Below the pieces are notes generated by a model that made no database searches, had not been told where the DNA came from, and saw nothing but the letters and a program-made list of their open reading frames with translations. This document shows positions 33,842 through 42,940 of a stretch of DNA of 64,000 bases, piece after piece. How positions within the stretch are numbered: the first letter of the stretch is position 1; every line of letters starts with the position of its first letter. A program made the position numbers and the translations under genes. The DNA comes from Bacteroidales bacterium UBA6431 (lineage in GTDB: Bacteria > Bacteroidota > Bacteroidia > Bacteroidales > UBA932), in NCBI GenBank assembly GCA_002439095.1, contig DJOT01000010.1, positions 1 to 64,000 of the forward strand. Reading direction: 5' to 3'.

Positions 33842-34017
33842 GGACCTTCCCAGAAGCACCTCGCGTACAAAAACCGGGGCATTTTCTGTACGGGACATGG
33901 AGTATGCTGTCCAGCTGCTAGCTGCTACCACCATAGCGTTTTCAAAGTCATCAGCGCCCTGCGAGGCTGCCGCTGCGCAAGACGCTGAAATATGGTTGGC
34001 AATAACCTGCTCTTTGT

Positions 34018-34413
34018 TTATTTTCCTTTTGCGTTATAATCAGCGTTGATCATATTCATGGCCTTAAAGAATTTGTAGCAATATATGAACGGACCTACAA
34101 TGATGAAAGCCCCAAAGATTCCCCAGCCCCAATAGGTGCCGGTGCTGATGCTATATGGGAGATTCCTTGCCGTCAGCTCCTCTCCCACCCTTTTGGTTAT
34201 CCTATGTCCCCATACAAGAGGGACAATGCCCAGTGTCAGCCAGCTGAACACGAAGCAGATCAGGCAATAGTGCATCGTGTGCTTCCCGTCACGAGGTGAA
34301 GCTACTTGATTGATTTCTTCAGAGATGTGGGACCATACGACAATGCCGTATATGCCCAGAGTAACAAGGTTGAGAAGACAGAACTTCAGCAAACCACGAT
34401 TTGTACGTAACAT
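34018..34413 (-). CDS. DUF4234-like small membrane protein
   Basis: A 131-residue protein. The start MLRTNRGLLKFCLLNLVTLG and IYGIVVW, a second segment LICFVFSWLTLGIVPLVWGH and a third IFGAFIIVGPFIYCYKFFKA give three or four membrane helices. The short sequence TLGIY followed by Trp is typical of DUF4234. No function is known. It is last in the accessory cluster and is separated by a 133-base gap from the gene before it, so it may have its own promoter. Confidence 0.75.
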   Translation of the reverse strand: MLRTNRGLLKFCLLNLVTLGIYGIVVWSHISEEINQVASPRDGKHTMHYCLICFVFSWLTLGIVPLVWGHRITKRVGEELTARNLPYSISTGTYWGWGIFGAFIIVGPFIYCYKFFKAMNMINADYNAKGK

Positions 34414-34546
34414 AACTTGTTTGTTTAAAAATAATTATTAATAATTTGCTCCACACTTGGAGAGCTTATTAGCGCAATCCCAGATCCTTATAGGCGACAT
34501 TAAGCAAGTCTGCGGAATTTAGGAATAACTTATGCCTTTTCATTTT

Positions 34547-34876
34547 CTATTTTAATATTTGATTCTCTATCTTGGCACCGCACCACGTGCAATACTTCAC
34601 CTCAGGCCGCACTGAGTGCGAACATTTCGGACAATGAGGAGACTGGTCATCTATATCCACAAAAGCCCCCGTATTGTCTTTACCTTTATAGTTCATTAAG
34701 ATTAACCCGACAACACCTACGACAACACAGAATATCGTCCAACCGATTCCAATATCTGCCTTCCCGCTTTTTCTGCCCTCAATCGCAAAAAGGCCGGCTA
34801 CAATCATCAATGTGGACAGAATGGTCCAAAACCACTGTTTCGGAGTACGTTTGTTCTTATCATTCAACCCCTTCAT
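34547..34876 (-). CDS. Two-helix membrane protein with C-terminal zinc ribbon
   Basis: A 109-residue protein of unknown function. Two membrane helices (about 15-31 and 42-61) are followed by a linker and a C-terminal zinc ribbon, CPKCSHSVRPEVKYCTWCG (about 82-100), with two CxxC pairs. The ribbon is predicted to face the cytoplasm. The start codon is 8 bases after the previous gene, which has a matching ribbon at its N-terminus. Confidence 0.75.
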   Translation of the reverse strand: MKGLNDKNKRTPKQWFWTILSTLMIVAGLFAIEGRKSGKADIGIGWTIFCVVVGVVGLILMNYKGKDNTGAFVDIDDQSPHCPKCSHSVRPEVKYCTWCGAKIENQILK

Positions 34877-34884
34877 AACAGTAT

Positions 34885-35421
34885 CTAAAATTCAAATATC
34901 CCTAAATAAGCCCCCATTATGAGGACCACAACGAATGCAAAAACGATCCCGCAGGCCAGCAATGACCACTTGCGGGTAGACTTGTTCACAAACATCGTAT
35001 CGCCCTTAGTTGCACCTATTTTCTCTAAGGACAGAAGGATGTGTTCCCAATCCTGCGGATACAAATCTGCACCCTCAGCATAAAGGCCTATCTCTTGATT
35101 CCCCTTGGCAAATCTGACGATCGTGTTTTCCGGATTTTTCGTTTTGCCTATAAAAACCTGATCATACGATTTTAATGGCCCCGAAAGTTCTTCCCCTGCA
35201 AGATTGGAAACTGTCAAGACACCGTTCTCATAATTGATGCTTTTCAATCGTACCGACTTGGGAACATACGCCAACCCTGTGGACATGGAGGCATCATACA
35301 TGGATGTCTTGTAAGAATCATAGTGAAATCTTACCGGTTGTGGCGAGCCACATTGCGGACAATACATATCGTTGATACAAACATCCGCACCACATTTCTC
35401 ACATTTCCTCTGGTCTTCCAT
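34885..35421 (-). CDS. Zinc-ribbon protein with C-terminal membrane anchor
   Basis: A 178-residue protein. The N-terminal zinc ribbon CEKCGADVCINDMYCPQCG (about 7-25) is followed by a beta-rich middle (about 50-130) that may be PH-like, then a basic segment and one C-terminal membrane helix (LLACGIVFAFVVVLIMGAYL). It is therefore a tail-anchored cytoplasmic protein. It starts 4 bases after the preceding lipoprotein gene. No family assignment can be made by eye. Confidence 0.72.
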   Translation of the reverse strand: MEDQRKCEKCGADVCINDMYCPQCGSPQPVRFHYDSYKTSMYDASMSTGLAYVPKSVRLKSINYENGVLTVSNLAGEELSGPLKSYDQVFIGKTKNPENTIVRFAKGNQEIGLYAEGADLYPQDWEHILLSLEKIGATKGDTMFVNKSTRKWSLLACGIVFAFVVVLIMGAYLGIFEF

Positions 35422-35425
35422 TGCG

Positions 35426-35995
35426 CTATTGTCTGGTTGCCGAAACAGTGCCTAAATCCTCATCTTCAAACACGAATGTATCTCCTGTTATCTCGGATAT
35501 TGCGAACGACCCAAACTCATTGAACTCCTGACACGAGGTGAACATCACTTGATAGACATCTTCTTCAGCCGTCTCCGCCAATTCTGACCTGTCATAATAA
35601 TACTCAAATAACCCAGATAAACCTCGTCCCCCAGAGATGGAAACGTCACTTGAGCTTGCATGCACTTCAAGGGAACTCAGGCTATAATCCAACATTAAGG
35701 TTCCCAATATGATATCATACGTTCCTTGGATTCTTGCCGTGCAAAGACAATGTATTCTGGCACCGTCTTCCCCTTTATATTCAACGTCATAATACCTTGT
35801 TTCCTTGAACTGTGGGGAATCACCACCCCTTTGAAATGTCCAGTTGACCGTACACTTGTCTTTAGTCATGTCAGCACTACTTACCGTGTAGCTGAAACTC
35901 CAACTCCCGACAATAGCCTCACGATACTTGTCGCTGCATGAGGAAAGACTCACCAAGGCAGTCACAACTGCCAATACAATGATTGATTTTTTCAT
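35426..35995 (-). CDS. Hypothetical lipoprotein
   Basis: A 189-residue protein with signal MKKSIIVLAVVTALVSLSSC and lipobox Cys 20. The mature part is beta-rich with IVGSWSFSYTVSSADMTKDK, reminiscent of lipocalin-like proteins that start with a GxW motif, and ends in FEDEDLGTVSATRQ. Function unknown. It is in line with the zinc-ribbon gene (4-base gap) and follows another lipoprotein by 14 bases. Confidence 0.75.
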   Translation of the reverse strand: MKKSIIVLAVVTALVSLSSCSDKYREAIVGSWSFSYTVSSADMTKDKCTVNWTFQRGGDSPQFKETRYYDVEYKGEDGARIHCLCTARIQGTYDIILGTLMLDYSLSSLEVHASSSDVSISGGRGLSGLFEYYYDRSELAETAEEDVYQVMFTSCQEFNEFGSFAISEITGDTFVFEDEDLGTVSATRQ

Positions 35996-36009
35996 TCTTA
36001 CTTACATTT

Positions 36010-36771
36010 TTAAAACAAACCGCTACCGGTCAAATATTTCAGTTTAAGTTGTCGAGAATATGTCGTGGAATCATAAACTGGTTTCTTGTCAGCATCTAGC
36101 ATATTCCCGTATAGAAACTCTCCCTTAACTTTCTTTACGTACCAGATGCCGTCCAGACCACAATCCATCGTCCATAATCTTTGACGCCAGTCGTATTTTA
36201 TTTCCTTCACATCCGCCCAATTGCAATCACGAATACAGGCAACAAGCTCTTCTGCCATTTTACCTTGTACCTTCGCACCCAACTTGGAAATTCTATTCGG
36301 TGCACCGACCAATTTTTCAAAGTAATAACTGTCTACATACTCCGCACTCCAATCAAGCGTTGCCAGACTATCCGGATTTTCTAAAATCTTCTTCATGTTG
36401 TCGTGTAAATTCGAGAGCACAATTTCAGTCCTTTTACGATAAGCCGTTTGGGTTTTCTCATACTCTCTCTCCACGCTGCTCTTTGACATATAGAACCATA
36501 GCCTGCTCTCATAATCAAACGTATTGGACTCTTGAGCACCTAATTTAGCTTGAAGTCTTTTCCAATACGAAGAAAGTTCGTCTTCGGTTTTGTCCGAGAA
36601 ATAAATGGATATACTCCAATAGCGATCTTCAATCTTCAATGGTATCTTATAGCCTTCTATAACATCCTCAATACCATCTTTAACAGTCTGCCTGTCATCC
36701 TCACTCTCACATGCAACAAGCATGGCACAAGAGCAAAGAAAGAGAACCAATTGATACAGTTTCGTTTTCAT
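36010..36771 (-). CDS. Hypothetical helical lipoprotein
   Basis: A 253-residue protein. The signal MKTKLYQLVLFLCSCAMLVAC ends in a lipobox (Cys 21). The mature part is charged and mainly helical in its first 150 residues, with a C-terminal beta segment (LDGIWYVKKVKGEFLYGNML). No known family was recognised. Coding sequence is AT-rich compared with the core genes. It follows the MORN-like gene by 20 bases. Confidence 0.72.
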   Translation of the reverse strand: MKTKLYQLVLFLCSCAMLVACESEDDRQTVKDGIEDVIEGYKIPLKIEDRYWSISIYFSDKTEDELSSYWKRLQAKLGAQESNTFDYESRLWFYMSKSSVEREYEKTQTAYRKRTEIVLSNLHDNMKKILENPDSLATLDWSAEYVDSYYFEKLVGAPNRISKLGAKVQGKMAEELVACIRDCNWADVKEIKYDWRQRLWTMDCGLDGIWYVKKVKGEFLYGNMLDADKKPVYDSTTYSRQLKLKYLTGSGLF

Positions 36772-36791
36772 AAATTGTTGTAGTTGAATTA

Positions 36792-38156
36792 CTATTTATT
36801 ATTCTTGCTTTCAATGTTTCGCCAAAATTCACAAACGCCCCAATAGTCCCTTTTCTTAAGTAAACCGTTCAACTGTCTTTTTTCTTTTCTCTTGAGTTTA
36901 GAATTGATCATTATGGATTTGGCAGCTGCAATATCGGCTAATTCTTTTTCAAGTTCGGCTGTTATTGTGGTCATTTCCTTTAGTACGGCTCTGGAGGAGG
37001 CGATATCATCGAGAGTTTCCGTACGCAGATATCTTCTTGAAGCCAACGTGGACAAACTATCAGTTAAAGCAGAAGCACCACTTTCCTCAAAGAAACAAAA
37101 CAGACTATACTTCACCATTTTAGCATAACCGTTCTCGACATTATATACTTGAAGCAGGTTGTCAATACTATCTTTCATATTTCTGACATCTGTTATTACC
37201 GAGTCACGTGCCCGCTCAAAGTCTTTTCTCTCTTTAGTCAATATCCTTAATTTTGCCTCTTTGTAATGTTCTTCCGCAGGAACATACTCTATAAATTCTG
37301 GCCCCTTTATCTTTTTTGAATCAAAACCAATTGCCTCCAAAGCATTTAACACATATAAGTTGAAATCGTCCTTAATAGCTCCGCATGTCTTCATCTCTTC
37401 TTCATAAATATCATTCTCTTCATCAATATAGAAGACCGTCCCATCCTCCAACTTCAATTCCTTCATTGGTAGAAAATCTATAGTAATCGGCTCATCCACA
37501 CTGGTTTTTCCGGTTGAGTCATCATATACTTCTGAACGTATCAACCTACCATGGCTATATTCCAATTTAAAGGGTTTTGGAATATAGTCACACATCCAGC
37601 CATTGCAATCCCCATCGAGCAAGCCGAATTCGTCAAATCTGAAAGATCCAGACATTCCAATCTTGTGAGATGACGGCCATTGAATCTGTAAATTAACCGG
37701 GACACCCTTGTTGAAATATCCTTCAATTATTGGGACATAAAACATATCCAACATTATATGGAGTTTTACAGGGCCCTCTATTTCTCCGTTATTGTAATTA
37801 ATTATAGCATAGTACGATTCATCTGAAATCCCTGAAGTCCGAGCAAATATCCATTTGCCATCAATTTTATCGTTTGAGTAATTTCCTTCAATAGCAATTT
37901 TGTCGAATAATCCATCACCATCCATGTTTATTTTGCATCGCCCCTGACGAACTCTTTCCCCTTTTGAATTGACATAGTATTGATAAGAGATATCAACTAT
38001 CTCTTTCCCCGGTTCATATTCCAATGCTGGGTACAGCTTTATCAGAGGGATGTCTTCAAACAATGTAATCTTTCCTGAATAAGTCCCTGTTTTCTGAGAA
38101 TACGAAGCAAAAACGGACAGGAAGAATGCGACTATAATGCTGACTGTCTTTTTCAT
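36792..38156 (-). CDS. Exported MORN-like repeat and coiled-coil protein
   Basis: A 454-residue exported protein. Signal peptide about 1-20 (ending ASYSQ). Residues about 22-215 contain repeated hydrophilic beta hairpins of the form GxxxNGxIxGxxK, e.g. NYSNDKIDGKWIF and NYNNGEIEGPVKL, similar to MORN or toxin_wing_antitoxin-like repeats. About 300-440 is helical with coiled-coil character (ERKDFERARDSVITDVRNMK) and a very basic end (LKRKEKRQLNGLLKKRDYW). Function unknown. Confidence 0.7.
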   Translation of the reverse strand: MKKTVSIIVAFFLSVFASYSQKTGTYSGKITLFEDIPLIKLYPALEYEPGKEIVDISYQYYVNSKGERVRQGRCKINMDGDGLFDKIAIEGNYSNDKIDGKWIFARTSGISDESYYAIINYNNGEIEGPVKLHIMLDMFYVPIIEGYFNKGVPVNLQIQWPSSHKIGMSGSFRFDEFGLLDGDCNGWMCDYIPKPFKLEYSHGRLIRSEVYDDSTGKTSVDEPITIDFLPMKELKLEDGTVFYIDEENDIYEEEMKTCGAIKDDFNLYVLNALEAIGFDSKKIKGPEFIEYVPAEEHYKEAKLRILTKERKDFERARDSVITDVRNMKDSIDNLLQVYNVENGYAKMVKYSLFCFFEESGASALTDSLSTLASRRYLRTETLDDIASSRAVLKEMTTITAELEKELADIAAAKSIMINSKLKRKEKRQLNGLLKKRDYWGVCEFWRNIESKNNK

Positions 38157-38183
38157 TTATATGACACGTGGTTTAAGTAGTTA

Positions 38184-38975
38184 TCAATTATTGATTTCTA
38201 TAGAATCAACAGAAGAATTTCCTGTGTTTACTACCGACTTCGTTGATGAATCGATTGATATACTGGCATTGCGAATTTTAAATTCAGGAGAAATATACTG
38301 TTCTCGTGAGTTCTCTCGGCCCAGATATTTGTCTCCTTCCCACACGAGCTCACAGATCTTGTGCTGAAAAGATATGGAAAGAAGACACAGCAGAATTACT
38401 GCAAAAATATTCCAGAACACAATATAACCCTGACTTCCCTGCACATTCAAGTACAACAATTCCCACAGCACGAACGGAACTATTATCTGCTTACAAAAAC
38501 GTGAAAGAGCCTCGAGTATCGGTATGTTTCCGAGACATCCATTTTTCTCCACATTATAATACGCCGCAAGATAAGTGTCTCTTATGTCGGCCCCGCCCGC
38601 TGATGATTTCCAAAGTTGTTTGTACACCCTACGATACCCTATCCTTATCGATCCTCTATCATTTGACCTGAATAAGCAGCACAAGGCATTCGCAAAGCAA
38701 CCTTTACAATCATCTGCTTCCTTATCCGAACAACACAAACAAGATATAGCCCGGAAAACTAATTCGTTGAATCCTCGCAAAATCCATTCGTAAACAATAC
38801 CAAAAACGAATGAAACTATTATCACAAACATCAAACACAATGATTCCGTTTCCGACACATCAGTATAACGTCTGAACGCAAGTGGATCTTTGGAAATGCA
38901 GTTATATATCAAATATCCCGGAATCATTTTGTTCAAGAAATCGTAAAAAGAAAGACCTGATATATTCTTTTCCAT
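38184..38975 (-). CDS. Polytopic membrane protein with N-terminal IPGY motif
   Basis: 263 residues from the ATG at 38975; the frame open further upstream overlaps the previous gene and has no support. It starts MEKNISGLSFYDFLNKMIPG, a motif (aromatic-Asp, helix, IPG) seen in several membrane effectors and accessory membrane proteins. Two pairs of membrane helices (about 12-30, 49-70; 170-190, 195-215) flank a cytoplasmic middle that is unusually rich in Cys (ISCLCCSDKEADDCKGC, ANALCCLF). Function unknown; the effector analogy is inference only. Confidence 0.68.
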   Translation of the reverse strand: MEKNISGLSFYDFLNKMIPGYLIYNCISKDPLAFRRYTDVSETESLCLMFVIIVSFVFGIVYEWILRGFNELVFRAISCLCCSDKEADDCKGCFANALCCLFRSNDRGSIRIGYRRVYKQLWKSSAGGADIRDTYLAAYYNVEKNGCLGNIPILEALSRFCKQIIVPFVLWELLYLNVQGSQGYIVFWNIFAVILLCLLSISFQHKICELVWEGDKYLGRENSREQYISPEFKIRNASISIDSSTKSVVNTGNSSVDSIEINN

Positions 38976-38992
38976 ATCAGCAAAGTGTTTAA

Positions 38993-41900
38993 TTATTCCC
39001 ACGCCAATTTCGGACAGGAGACGCTGACGGTCTTTCCGTCCACTACACCGGCCCAGGTCCATGTATTATTGAAATTATAGTAGTCGGCATATTCAGAATA
39101 GCAAGAACGGAGAAAGTCAGTAATGTCGGTACATCCTGTATTGCAATTGGTTAATCTCTCATTCTTATCTGCAACTGTCGTGGCGCAATCTTTTGCCCTC
39201 AAATCTGAATAACCACCCAAACCTCCGAAAGCAGGATGAGTTGAAGTCATGACTGAATAGCATAGTTCCTGCTGTTCAGAGTAATCGAAGTTAGTGAAAC
39301 CTCCGATTCCGCCAAGATATTTGGCAGAACTGTTGCCAAGTTTAAGAGACCCCGCTGAGTAGCTGCCACGAACTCTTACCCCTCCCAAGGCATATCCATA
39401 TATCCCACCTGCATAGTTGACGGATGCGTCTATTGTCACATCCGATTTGCAACCTGTTATATAAAACCGGCCACGGCTTACATTCTCCACATCGCCTCCA
39501 TAAATTCCACCCAAATATGATTCACCTGATATAGCCCCCTTGAAAGAGCATTTGGTGATAAAATCAGAATATGAATTGCCGCCGCCACATATACCGCCAA
39601 CATAGGCTCCGCCATAAAGCATTGCGTCTACGCAACAATTTTCAATACCTTTCTTGTTTACGCAATAGCACTTGTACCCGACAATCCCTCCCACACAACT
39701 GTTGCCTAATATAACGTTTTCACTTGAGGTTGAATTTACACGGCATCCGGAAATAGTCATACTCTGACTATTATTATGATCTCCATAATATCCGACAATC
39801 CCTCCCACACAACTGTTGCCCATGATCTTCGATTCACTATTGAAAATCACAGAACAGTCCATGATTGTACCATTGGAGCGCAATAGCCCCGCAATTGATC
39901 CGATATTGTCAGACTGACCCGACTGGATATCAACACCTTTGATCTTAAGGTTCTTGACTGTTCCGCTGCAAGTAGCAAAGAATCCAAGATTATCACCTGT
40001 CTTAGTGACTTTCAGATTAGATATCGTGAACCCCTTCCCGTCAAAAGACCCTGAAAAATCAAACGACGGCCAGTTCTTGTTATCCAAATCAATGTTATTG
40101 CTTAAAATGAAGCATTTACCGGCATAATTCTTCATCAGGACAAGTTGCGCCCCAGATTCTATCCTATACGGATCCACCAACGTACCCGAACCGCCGGCAA
40201 ATGAAGAGGCCATCGAACCATCCCACTTATCCATGCCAGCAGCGGTAGTGGTGACTGTAATCTGGCTGCTGTAGCTTGTGCCTTTGGAGTTGACTGCATA
40301 CGCACGGACATAGTATGTCGTACCTTCATCAAGGCCGGTTATATCACTATTGAAAGAGCCTCCGGTGGATTTGCTGCCGAATGAAGTTTTGGCATCAGAC
40401 GTGGTTGGATTCTGCGATGTACTCCAGCAATGGCCATAGTCATCAAGGCTGATTCCTCCTGTTGACTTGATTTCACCGCTGACACTGAAGGATTTTCTCT
40501 GTATGTTTGACGTCTGACCTATAGATACGGCAGGAGCCTCATAGTCCTTAGTGGTAAAGGTCAAATCTTCCCCATAGGCAGTACCCTCGGGGTTGGTTGC
40601 ATAAGCGCGGATGTAGTATTTCGTCCCGGCGGACAGATCTGTAACTTCGCTGCTGAAATCCTTAGCCGAGGTCGCTTCCCCCAGACTTGTATGCGCACAA
40701 TCGGAAAGTGTCGGCTGAGGCGAAGTTCCCCATACATGGCCGTATTCCGTGATCTTCGCGACATTGCCCAGAGACGTTATTCTTCCTGTAGCCACAGCGG
40801 ATGTCGGCGTCACATTACTTGTAGAGACTGTTGAAACAGAAGGAATCGTCGGCTTCGTGCTTGTGGTAAAAGACAAGGTCTGATCGCTATAGGCCAGACC
40901 TTCCGTGTTCTCAGCATAAGCCCGTACATAATACTTCGTCTCGGCATCGAGTTCTGATATTGTGCTCTCGTATGACTTTGCCCCAGTACAGTCGCCAAGA
41001 TTAGAGATTTTATCATCAACAGTAGGGGTGGAAGATGTGGACCAGCATACGCCATACCTTGTGACTTTTGAACTGCCGATTGACTTGATCGCAGCTTTGA
41101 TGGTCGCTCCGCCGGCAGTGACGGAATTCACCTCCTCAATGCTTACAGAAGGTTTTTCTTTCTGAGAGACCTTCATCTTTACAGGTATGGAAAACTCTCC
41201 ACCCTCGACCATTATTACGATATTTCCGTCATAATCCCCGGCACTGAGACCGGATCTGGAGACTATGGCATTGAAAGAATCAGTCGTGGTGATGCTACCG
41301 CTTGACTTGCTTACCGAAAGCCAGTCGTTCGATGTTGCTATGTTGTACTTCAGGGTCTTGCCGGAAGGATTGGTCATCGACACGCCAATGGATGATTCTG
41401 CAGCCCCAAAATCCAGTGAAGCTGGAGACAAGGTCAAATCAACTGGAGTTACCGACATGGACACGGCAATCATCGCATTGCCGTCATTCGAAGACACTAC
41501 TATATTCTCGCTATAGTTGCCGTTCCCTTTGCCCGTCCTATCCACAGCCGCGACGACAGTGACCGATTTTGACGGAAGCACCGTCCCACTCACGGGAGAG
41601 CAACTGAGCCAATCGGCATTTTCAGAAACGCTCCATTCTAGATTTCCCTTGCCGGGATTCGAGATGGTGAATGACATGGTGGCTGTCTCACTTCCGAAAT
41701 CAAGTTCAGCCTCAGAGACCGACAATTCTCCTTTCAGGGACTTCAGGGCAAGCTGAATTTTAGCTGATTGGCCAGCGATGACAGACACAGATTTAGTCGC
41801 ATCTTCATATCCGGATTTTTTGAAAGCCAAATTATAGGTTCCCTGTTCCAAATCCTTGAATTCAAATTGCCCGTCACTGCCAGTGGACAAAGATTCCCCT

Positions 41901-42049
41901 CCTGGCGTTATTGAAATCTGACAATTGGATATCAGTTCCCCACTGTCATAATCCTTGACCGTCCCCGTTATCGAGCCTGTCAAATCGACTATGTCCCTAG
42001 CGCAAGCAGTGACGAAAAACAGCGATATCAGAATAACCTTTTTCAACAT
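38993..42049 (-). CDS. Large surface lipoprotein with BACON, FN3-like and GLUG repeats
   Basis: A 1018-residue lipoprotein; signal MLKKVILISLFFVTAC with lipobox Cys 16. Domains in order: a carboxypeptidase-regulatory-like beta sandwich (about 26-92, GTVKDYDSGELISNC), two BACON-type domains (about 98-200 and 205-300; LDFG and WLSCSPVSG, WLSVSKSSG), three similar FN3-like modules of about 100 residues (YGVCWSTS, YGHVWGTS and YGHCWSTS, each ending in YYVRAYA or YYIRAYA), then a GLUG-type region from about 640 with repeats such as VGGIVGY, VGGICGG, LGGIYGG and AGGIYGY. It probably sits on the outer surface and binds a polymer or a partner. It is by far the largest protein of the accessory cluster. 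Confidence 0.85.
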   Translation of the reverse strand: MLKKVILISLFFVTACARDIVDLTGSITGTVKDYDSGELISNCQISITPGGESLSTGSDGQFEFKDLEQGTYNLAFKKSGYEDATKSVSVIAGQSAKIQLALKSLKGELSVSEAELDFGSETATMSFTISNPGKGNLEWSVSENADWLSCSPVSGTVLPSKSVTVVAAVDRTGKGNGNYSENIVVSSNDGNAMIAVSMSVTPVDLTLSPASLDFGAAESSIGVSMTNPSGKTLKYNIATSNDWLSVSKSSGSITTTDSFNAIVSRSGLSAGDYDGNIVIMVEGGEFSIPVKMKVSQKEKPSVSIEEVNSVTAGGATIKAAIKSIGSSKVTRYGVCWSTSSTPTVDDKISNLGDCTGAKSYESTISELDAETKYYVRAYAENTEGLAYSDQTLSFTTSTKPTIPSVSTVSTSNVTPTSAVATGRITSLGNVAKITEYGHVWGTSPQPTLSDCAHTSLGEATSAKDFSSEVTDLSAGTKYYIRAYATNPEGTAYGEDLTFTTKDYEAPAVSIGQTSNIQRKSFSVSGEIKSTGGISLDDYGHCWSTSQNPTTSDAKTSFGSKSTGGSFNSDITGLDEGTTYYVRAYAVNSKGTSYSSQITVTTTAAGMDKWDGSMASSFAGGSGTLVDPYRIESGAQLVLMKNYAGKCFILSNNIDLDNKNWPSFDFSGSFDGKGFTISNLKVTKTGDNLGFFATCSGTVKNLKIKGVDIQSGQSDNIGSIAGLLRSNGTIMDCSVIFNSESKIMGNSCVGGIVGYYGDHNNSQSMTISGCRVNSTSSENVILGNSCVGGIVGYKCYCVNKKGIENCCVDAMLYGGAYVGGICGGGNSYSDFITKCSFKGAISGESYLGGIYGGDVENVSRGRFYITGCKSDVTIDASVNYAGGIYGYALGGVRVRGSYSAGSLKLGNSSAKYLGGIGGFTNFDYSEQQELCYSVMTSTHPAFGGLGGYSDLRAKDCATTVADKNERLTNCNTGCTDITDFLRSCYSEYADYYNFNNTWTWAGVVDGKTVSVSCPKLAWE

Positions 42050-42062
42050 AACAGTTTTACAA

Positions 42063-42938
42063 TTAAAATTTTAGAGCCAGACACACACCTACTGAACTGT
42101 CGTCCACATAAGGGACTGCAGACAATGAAGCATGTCCTTTCTGCACAACAACGTGCTTCGCACCTGTTGAGGCGAACGCATCAATAATGTTATAGATATA
42201 TATTGCGGCAGCGGCTCCTATGCATATATTTCTGCCTGTTTCCCATGTGTCAGCAAGGGAATTATACTCTGACGCGTGCTTTGGCTGTTCCTGCATCTTC
42301 TTCACGTAAGAAGCTCGTGTGTTCTCGCAAAGGATAATACCGCCAGCAGCCGCCACTTCCCCGGCAAGAACAAAAGAGCCTTTGACGGCACTTCCTTTAT
42401 AGAACTGTCCGACACCGGGGATTATGGAAAGGAAGCCGGCACCAGGATACTTCGCGGTCACTGTAATCTTGTCATCATAACTTCCTCCATAAGCATTCTT
42501 ATTAGTTACTGTATAAAGGACATCAACTTCGTATTTGCCACTATATTCCACCCAATAGTCATCAATTTCCCGACACACAATCTTCAGCTGATGGCCGTTT
42601 TCCGTTACATCAAGAGTGATTTCCTGCTCGTACTCACCGCCCGAGCTTTTTTGATTCTGGTACAGACGTTCTCTGGTCTGCACATTGGTATTCACAGTAA
42701 GACCACGTTCGCTCTCAAGCCTTTGTGACATTGAAATGAAAGCCATCTGCTTTGCTCCCGCCAATGAAGAACCTTCTCCGTGAGAACGCACGAAAATATA
42801 GGAACTTGACTGAGGCTCCGGGAGCGAGTGTGTCACCCACTTCGGCTTTATTTTGTCGGACTTTTCGCCGGCAAGCATAACATTCTGACAACAAATGACG
42901 GTCATCAAAACAATCAAGGAAACCTTTCTAAAACTCAT
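42063..42938 (-). CDS. LPP20-like / DUF5683-like exported protein
   Basis: A 291-residue protein with signal MSFRKVSLIVLMTVICCQNV and cleavage near MLAGEK. The N-terminal half resembles the LPP20 fold: GAKQMAFISMSQRLESERGL and a strand-rich YWVEYSGKYEVDVLYTV. The C-terminal half has IIPGVGQFYKGSAVKGSFVL and GRNICIGAAAAIYIYNIIDA, typical of DUF5683-like membrane segments. It begins 2 bases after the LPP20 lipoprotein gene, suggesting they act together. Confidence 0.75.
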   Translation of the reverse strand: MSFRKVSLIVLMTVICCQNVMLAGEKSDKIKPKWVTHSLPEPQSSSYIFVRSHGEGSSLAGAKQMAFISMSQRLESERGLTVNTNVQTRERLYQNQKSSGGEYEQEITLDVTENGHQLKIVCREIDDYWVEYSGKYEVDVLYTVTNKNAYGGSYDDKITVTAKYPGAGFLSIIPGVGQFYKGSAVKGSFVLAGEVAAAGGIILCENTRASYVKKMQEQPKHASEYNSLADTWETGRNICIGAAAAIYIYNIIDAFASTGAKHVVVQKGHASLSAVPYVDDSSVGVCLALKF

Positions 42939-42940
42939 GG

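Larger units (their letters stand above)
33579..34017. other. Intergenic region holding repeat-family copy A
   Basis: About 440 bases without a convincing gene. It holds two REP-like units (33651-33774), a 25-bp box shared with the region after the AbiE toxin (33811-33835) and CGTACAG/CTGTACG inverted sites (33814-33841, 33864-33892). From about 33900 to 34017 nothing is recognised. Confidence 0.7.

Noticed and set aside
33579..34017. CRISPR-like array
   Set aside because: The repeats are few, of different lengths and not evenly spaced; no cas genes are present.
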